Shown: positions 60,056-64,000 of the stretch, piece by piece
Layout of the letters: every line of letters starts with the position of its first letter
Position numbering within the stretch: position 1 is the stretch's first letter
NCBI GenBank assembly: GCA_040881985.1
Contig: JBBECE010000005.1
Span: forward strand, 1-64,000
Source of the DNA: JBBECE01 sp040881985
GTDB lineage: Bacteria; Pseudomonadota; Alphaproteobacteria; Rhizobiales; Devosiaceae
Length of the DNA: 64,000 bases
Direction of reading: 5' to 3'
Notes under the pieces: generated by a model
What the model was told of the DNA's origin: nothing
Database searches by the model: none
What the model saw: the letters and a program-made list of their open reading frames with translations, nothing else
Made by a program: the position numbers and the translations under genes

Positions 60056-60681
60056 TACTTCGGCCCCGCCTTCGGCATCGAGGCCTGGAGCGTCGTCGCC
60101 CCGCCGATCGCGGCGGAAAACACCCGCTCGACCTGCGGGCCGGGCGGGATCGTGTCGCCCTTGCCGGCGGCGAAGGCGACGATAATCTCCTCGAAGCGCT
60201 CGACCGTCAGGTCCTCGTAAGTGTCCTTGCCGATCATCACCATCGGTGCGTTGACGCAGGCCCCCAGGCACTCGACCTCTTCCCAGCTCATGGTGCCGTC
60301 GGAGTTTGTCGCGAAAGGCTCGGGTGCGATCTTGTGCCGGCAAACCCCGAGCAACTTTTCCGCCCCGAGCAACATGCAGGGCGTCGTCCCGCAGACTTGG
60401 ACATGGGCGCGCGAGCCGACGGGCGCGAGCTGGAACATGGTGTAAAACGTCGCGATCTCCAGTGCCCGGACGTAGGGAACGCCGAGCAGGTCGGCGACAT
60501 ATTCGAGCATCGGGCGGCTGACCCAGCCCTCCTGCCGTTGAGCAAGCATCAGGATCGGCAGGATCGCCGACGCCTGGCGGCCCTCGGGATAGTCCTTGAT
60601 CTTCCGCCGTGCCCATTGCTCGTTGGCCTTGGTGAAGGCGAAAGTCTTGGGCTGCTTCTCGGCGAGACGGCGCATGCTCAC
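60055..60681 (-). CDS. nuoE: NADH-quinone oxidoreductase subunit E
   Basis: A 208-residue thioredoxin-fold subunit carrying the N1a [2Fe-2S] cluster (Cys97, 102, 138, 142; VCGTTPCMLLG and ECLGACVNAP). The GTG at 60681 is preferred because GGGAGG sits 7 nt upstream and GTGA overlaps the nuoD stop; an ATG at 60675 is possible. A short non-conserved C-terminal tail (about 25 residues) follows the fold. Confidence 0.95.
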   Translation of the reverse strand: MSMRRLAEKQPKTFAFTKANEQWARRKIKDYPEGRQASAILPILMLAQRQEGWVSRPMLEYVADLLGVPYVRALEIATFYTMFQLAPVGSRAHVQVCGTTPCMLLGAEKLLGVCRHKIAPEPFATNSDGTMSWEEVECLGACVNAPMVMIGKDTYEDLTVERFEEIIVAFAAGKGDTIPPGPQVERVFSAAIGGATTLQASMPKAGPK

Positions 60682-61868
60682 CGGTCGACCTCCCCGAAGA
60701 CAATGTCGAGCGAGCCCAAGATCGCTGCGACGTCGGCGAGCATGTGGCCGCGGGTGAGCCAATCCATCGCGCTCAGATGCGCGAAGCCGGGCGCGCGGAG
60801 CTTGCAGCGATACGGCTTGTTGGAGCCGTCGGCGACGAGATAGACCCCGAACTCGCCCTTCGGCGCCTCGACCGCCGCATAGACCTCCCCCGCGGGCACG
60901 CGGTAACCCTCGGTATAGAGTTTGAAATGATGGATCAGCGCTTCCATCGAGCGCTTCATTTCGGAGCGCTTCGGCGGAACTATCTTGCCGTCGGTCGAGG
61001 AGACCGGCCCCTGCCCGCGCGCCGAGTGCAAGAGCTCAACGCATTGCTTCATCAAATGGGCCGACTGGCGCATTTCCTCCATCCGCACCAGATATCGGTC
61101 GTAGCAGTCGCCGTTCTTGCCGATCGGAATGTCGAAATCGAGCTCGGCGTAGCATTCATACGGCTGCGCCTTGCGCAGATCCCAAGCTGCTCCCGAGCCG
61201 CGCACCATCACGCCGGAAAACCCCCAGGCCCAGGCATCGTCGAGGCTGACGACCCCGATGTCGACATTGCGCTGCTTGAAGATGCGGTTGTTGGTGAGAA
61301 GCCCCTCGATGTCGTCGCAGACTTTCAGGAACGGATCGCAGAAGGCGCCGATATCGTCGATGAGTTCGGGGGTAAGGTCCTGATGCACGCCGCCGGGGCG
61401 GAAATAGTCGGCATGCATGCGCGCGCCCGAAGCGCGCTCATAGAAGATCATCAGTTTTTCGCGCTCCTCGAAGCCCCAAAGCGGCGGGGTGAGCGCGCCG
61501 ACATCGAGCGCCTGGGTCGTGACGTTGAGGAGGTGATTGAGCAGCCGCCCGATCTCGCAAAAGAGTACGCGGATCACCTGGCCGCGGAACGGCACGTCGA
61601 GCCCGAGCAGCCGCTCGACGGCCAGCGCGAAGGCGTGCTCCTGGTTCATCGGGGCGACATAGTCGAGCCGGTCGAAATACCCGATCGCCTGCAGATAAGT
61701 CTTGTGCTCGATGAGTTTTTCGGTGCCGCGATGCAGGAGCCCGATATGCGGGTCGGCGCGCTGCACCACCTCGCCGTCAAGCTCGAGGACGAGGCGCAGC
61801 ACCCCGTGGGCGGCCGGGTGCACCGGGCCAAAATTGATGTTGAAGTTGCGGACCTGGACTTCGGCCAT
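60678..61868 (-). CDS. nuoD: NADH-quinone oxidoreductase subunit D
   Basis: A 396-residue 49-kDa-type subunit lining the quinone site, homologous to NiFe-hydrogenase large subunits but without the metal cysteines. Motifs: INFGPVHPAAHGVLRLVLELDGE, HIGLLHRGTEKLIEHKTY, DYVAPMNQEHAFALAVE and the C-terminal LGSLDIVFGEVDR. TGATG junction with nuoC. Confidence 0.98.
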   Translation of the reverse strand: MAEVQVRNFNINFGPVHPAAHGVLRLVLELDGEVVQRADPHIGLLHRGTEKLIEHKTYLQAIGYFDRLDYVAPMNQEHAFALAVERLLGLDVPFRGQVIRVLFCEIGRLLNHLLNVTTQALDVGALTPPLWGFEEREKLMIFYERASGARMHADYFRPGGVHQDLTPELIDDIGAFCDPFLKVCDDIEGLLTNNRIFKQRNVDIGVVSLDDAWAWGFSGVMVRGSGAAWDLRKAQPYECYAELDFDIPIGKNGDCYDRYLVRMEEMRQSAHLMKQCVELLHSARGQGPVSSTDGKIVPPKRSEMKRSMEALIHHFKLYTEGYRVPAGEVYAAVEAPKGEFGVYLVADGSNKPYRCKLRAPGFAHLSAMDWLTRGHMLADVAAILGSLDIVFGEVDR

Positions 61869-62476
61869 CAATGCTGATCCTTGGCCTTCTCGTCCCCGGG
61901 CAGCACATAGTCGCCGCCTTCCCACGGGCTTTCGAATTCGAAGTTGCGGAATTCCTGGGCGAGGCGCACCGGCTCGTAGATGACGCGCTTCCTTTCCTCG
62001 TCGTAGCGCACCTCGACGAAGCCGGTCAGCGGGAAATCCTTGCGCATCGGGTGGCCGTCGAAGCCGTAGTCGGTGAGGATGCGTCGCAGATCCGGGTGAC
62101 CGGAAAACAGAATGCCGTAAAGGTCATAGACCTCGCGTTCGTACCAGTTGGCGCCCGGAAACACCTCGCAGACCGAAGGCACCGGCGATGCTTCCTCGGT
62201 CGTCAACTTCACCGCGATGCGGGCGTTCTGGGTCGGGGACAGCAGATGATAGACGACGTCGAAACGCTCATCGCGGCCGGGATAGTCGACCCCACAGAGG
62301 TCGATGAAAGCAAAATAGCGGCACTGGTTGTCGTCGCGCAGCAGGCGCAGCACATCGGCGATGGCCGCGCGCTTGACGGTGATCGTCAGCTCGCCAAAAG
62401 CCACCATGACGCCCAAAACGCTTTCGCCGAGTTTGGCGGTGACATAGTCGCCATGTTCGCGGAGGGCTTCGTCCAT
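61868..62476 (-). CDS. nuoC: NADH-quinone oxidoreductase subunit C
   Basis: A 202-residue 30-kDa-type subunit, separate from NuoD (not fused as in E. coli). Signature: EREVYDLYGILFSGHPDLRRILTDYGFDGHPMRKDFPLTGF. Begins 12 bp after nuoB. Confidence 0.98.
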   Translation of the reverse strand: MDEALREHGDYVTAKLGESVLGVMVAFGELTITVKRAAIADVLRLLRDDNQCRYFAFIDLCGVDYPGRDERFDVVYHLLSPTQNARIAVKLTTEEASPVPSVCEVFPGANWYEREVYDLYGILFSGHPDLRRILTDYGFDGHPMRKDFPLTGFVEVRYDEERKRVIYEPVRLAQEFRNFEFESPWEGGDYVLPGDEKAKDQH

Positions 62477-62488
62477 GGGGTCAATCGC

Positions 62489-63067
62489 TCAACGTTCGAT
62501 CGTGCCGGTGCGGCGGATCTTCTTCTGCAGGAGCAGAACGCCGTAAAGCAGCGCCTCGGCGGTCGGCGGGCAGCCGGGAACATAGATATCGACGGGTACG
62601 ATGCGGTCGCAGCCGCGCACCACCGAATAGGAATAATGGTAGTAGCCGCCGCCATTGGCGCACGAGCCCATCGAAATGACGTAACGCGGCTCCGGCATCT
62701 GGTCGTAAACCTTGCGCAGCGCCGGGGCCATTTTGTTGGTTAGCGTGCCGGCGACGATCATCACGTCGGCCTGGCGGGGGGACGCACGCGGGGCGAAGCC
62801 GAAGCGCTCGGCGTCGTAGCGCGGCATGTTCATCTGCATCATCTCGACGGCGCAGCACGCCAAGCCAAAAGTCAGCCACATCAACGAGCCGGTGCGCGCC
62901 CAGTTGATGAGATCGTCCGAGGCGGTGACGAGGAACCCCTTGTCGGCGAGTTCGTTGTCGATCTCGGTGAAATAGCCGGTATCGAGCGAGACGGCCTTGC
63001 CGGTGAAGGGATCGACCGCCCCCATCCGGCGCGGCGTCATCGGCAGGTGCGGGTCGGTCAATCCCAT
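62489..63067 (-). CDS. nuoB: NADH-quinone oxidoreductase subunit B
   Basis: A 192-residue PSST-type subunit carrying cluster N2, the electron donor to quinone. The ligands are Cys71, Cys72 (GLACCAVEMM), Cys136 (GSCANGGGYY) and Cys166 (PGCPPTAEAL). The ATG at 63067 (MGLTDPHLP) is used; it overlaps the nuoA end by 10 bp. Confidence 0.98.
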   Translation of the reverse strand: MGLTDPHLPMTPRRMGAVDPFTGKAVSLDTGYFTEIDNELADKGFLVTASDDLINWARTGSLMWLTFGLACCAVEMMQMNMPRYDAERFGFAPRASPRQADVMIVAGTLTNKMAPALRKVYDQMPEPRYVISMGSCANGGGYYHYSYSVVRGCDRIVPVDIYVPGCPPTAEALLYGVLLLQKKIRRTGTIER

Positions 63068-63423
63068 TCGAGGGCCCCTTTCCGCCATTCATAGACAAAG
63101 CCTATGGTCAGGACGGCGAGGAAGATCATCATTGCCCAGAAGCCGAACCAGCCGACGTCGCGGAAAGCAGCCGCCCAGGGGAAGAGGAACGCCACTTCGA
63201 GGTCGAAAACGATGAACAGGATCGAGACGAGATAGTAGCGCACGTCGAACTTCATCCGCGCGTCGTCGAAGGCGTTGAAGCCGCACTCATACGCCGAGAC
63301 CTTCTCGGAATCGGGACGCTTGACGGCGATGATGAAGGGGGCAACCAGCAGCGCCAGACCGATGACCCCGGACAGCCCGATGAACAGCACAACCGGCAGA
63401 TAATCGCTGAGGAGCAGCTGCAT
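63058..63423 (-). CDS. nuoA: NADH-quinone oxidoreductase subunit A
   Basis: A 121-residue three-helix membrane subunit, first gene of the 14-subunit nuo operon. The conserved SEKVSAYECGFNAFDDARMKFDVRYYLV loop includes the quinone-site cysteine. Its upstream region carries a plausible promoter. Confidence 0.98.
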   Translation of the reverse strand: MQLLLSDYLPVVLFIGLSGVIGLALLVAPFIIAVKRPDSEKVSAYECGFNAFDDARMKFDVRYYLVSILFIVFDLEVAFLFPWAAAFRDVGWFGFWAMMIFLAVLTIGFVYEWRKGALEWD

Positions 63424-63514
63424 GACGGCTCGCCTTGGATTGTCTTGGCACGGCCGGACGGCCTGCCTGTTCCTGCGGTATGGCGCCTCGCGCGTCCGGC
63501 CGCTGTCGGGCTAG

Positions 63515-63543
63515 GGCTTAGCCCAGCCAAAGGGTTGATTCAA
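63515..63543 (-). promoter_or_regulatory. Candidate nuo operon promoter
   Basis: On the minus strand TTGAAT (63538-63543) and TAAGCC (63515-63520) are separated by 17 bp, about 90 bp before nuoA. The -35 is close to consensus, the -10 is weak (typical of alphaproteobacteria). The 63424-63605 interval holds no gene. Confidence 0.4.
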
Positions 63544-63605
63544 GGGAGAATGCGTGGGAATCCGGCGGCTTCCGGTCGCTTGATCAGACGCGCTGCGCCG
63601 TCAGC

Positions 63606-63630
63606 AAAAAGCCCCGCCGGAGCGGGGCTT
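63606..63630 (-). terminator. Intrinsic terminator after the outer-membrane protein gene
   Basis: A 9-bp perfect stem AAGCCCCGC (63609-63617) with GCGGGGCTT (63622-63630), loop CGGA, followed on the minus strand by TTTGC. It lies 28 bp after the stop of the gene at 63659 and insulates the nuo promoter. Confidence 0.85.
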
Positions 63631-63658
63631 TCAGCACATCAGTTTGAGGATATTTCGG

Positions 63659-64000
63659 TCAGTTGGCGTGCCAGAGCACGCCGATCGAGGCTATGGCGTA
63701 ATCGAAGCCAGGGTCGCCGATGTCGCCGATGCCCCTCAGTTCGCCGCGCACGCTCATTCTATCGCCAACCGCGATCTCGAGGCCGCCGCCAAAGGCGAAG
63801 GTGGAGGTTCCGTTGACGTATCCGATTTCGCCGAGTTTGTAGATGAGCACATCGCCGCCCAAAACAAGACCCAGGCGGCCGCGCAGATAGGCTTCGAAGC
63901 CGAGATTGCCGCTGAAATCGGTGACGATGCCACCCATCGCCTCAGCGCCGACCAGGAAATTATCCCCGAGGAGAAAGTTGATGCCGGCGACTTTGTCGAA
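63659..64000 (-). CDS. Outer membrane beta-barrel protein, C-terminal part
   Basis: The last 113 residues of a gene running off the right edge of the window. Alternating hydrophobic strands separated by Gly/Asp turns (GINFLLGDNFLVGAE, FEAYLRGRLGLVLGGDVLIYKL, FAFGGGLEIAVGDRMSVRGELRG, IASIGVLWHAN) are typical of the Omp25/RopB-like porin family of Hyphomicrobiales. The terminal HAN rather than Phe is slightly unusual for a BAM substrate, although the last strand contains WH. Confidence 0.75.
   Translation of the reverse strand, partial: FDKVAGINFLLGDNFLVGAEAMGGIVTDFSGNLGFEAYLRGRLGLVLGGDVLIYKLGEIGYVNGTSTFAFGGGLEIAVGDRMSVRGELRGIGDIGDPGFDYAIASIGVLWHAN

Noticed and set aside
1..64000. CRISPR arrays, tRNA or rRNA genes, insertion sequences, phage genes
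   Set aside because: Looked for regular direct repeats, T-loop-like GGTTCGA motifs, transposase or integrase motifs and found none that hold up.

Overview
The window is a high-GC chromosomal segment of an alphaproteobacterium, most likely Hyphomicrobiales (Rhizobiales). The evidence is gene order: pyrG-secG-tpiA, trpEGDC-moaC-moeA-lexA, comEC/gltX/gltA, the lpx-bam-rpsB block, dnaE-lolDC-proS, then DUF1467-rnj-birA and a complete nuo operon. The alphaproteobacterial SOS box (GTTC-N7-GTTC) is present at least twice. trpE and trpG are separate genes in one operon, which argues against Rhizobiaceae and Brucellaceae, where a fused trpE(G) is usual. I see no rRNA, tRNA, IS element, prophage or CRISPR. 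One 100-N assembly gap (41163-41262) lies inside dnaE.

Layout. 1-5.7 kb: a VOC protein, an exported MsrA, then minus-strand gpx, a DUF1801 protein, pyrG, secG and tpiA. 5.8-13.4 kb (+): a PpiD-like foldase followed by tryptophan (trpEGDC) and molybdopterin (moaC, moeA) genes. 13.4-15.6 kb: a conserved small protein, a universal stress protein, and lexA behind two SOS boxes. 15.7-20.1 kb: an accessory sugar-acid module (IlvD/Edd dehydratase, 2-keto-3-deoxygalactonate kinase and aldolase, SMP-30 lactonase) inserted in otherwise conserved synteny. 20.1-25.2 kb: comEC, gltX, gltA. 25.2-38.4 kb (all minus): lipid A and envelope biogenesis (lpxB, lpxI, lpxA, fabZ, lpxD, bamA, rseP, cdsA, uppS) with translation genes (frr, tsf, rpsB) and pyrH; dxr, often found between rseP and cdsA, is absent. 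38.4-45.6 kb: dnaE, lolD, lolC, proS. 46-63.4 kb: DUF1467, rnj, birA and nuoN through nuoA, with a DUF3291 gene embedded between nuoF and nuoG. The window ends in a truncated outer-membrane beta-barrel gene.

The most interesting signals are small. (1) Between lolD and dnaE is a 32-codon single-TM peptide gene (41960-42058). It has a good Shine-Dalgarno sequence and a near-consensus promoter whose -10 is covered by an SOS box, the architecture of SOS-induced membrane peptides such as SidA or TisB. (2) Between proS and the DUF1467 gene is a self-contained plus-strand unit inside about 38 kb of minus-strand genes. It holds a 39-codon ORF ending in the heptamer A_AAT_TTG immediately before its TGA; a -1 shift there would add 12 residues, and a strong intrinsic terminator follows. 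(3) Two REP-like palindromic repeats each sit between convergent genes.

Functionally the window is dominated by essential housekeeping: cell-envelope assembly, complex I, DNA replication and SOS control. One catabolic module (galactonate-type Entner-Doudoroff branch) appears to be the only clearly accessory block.
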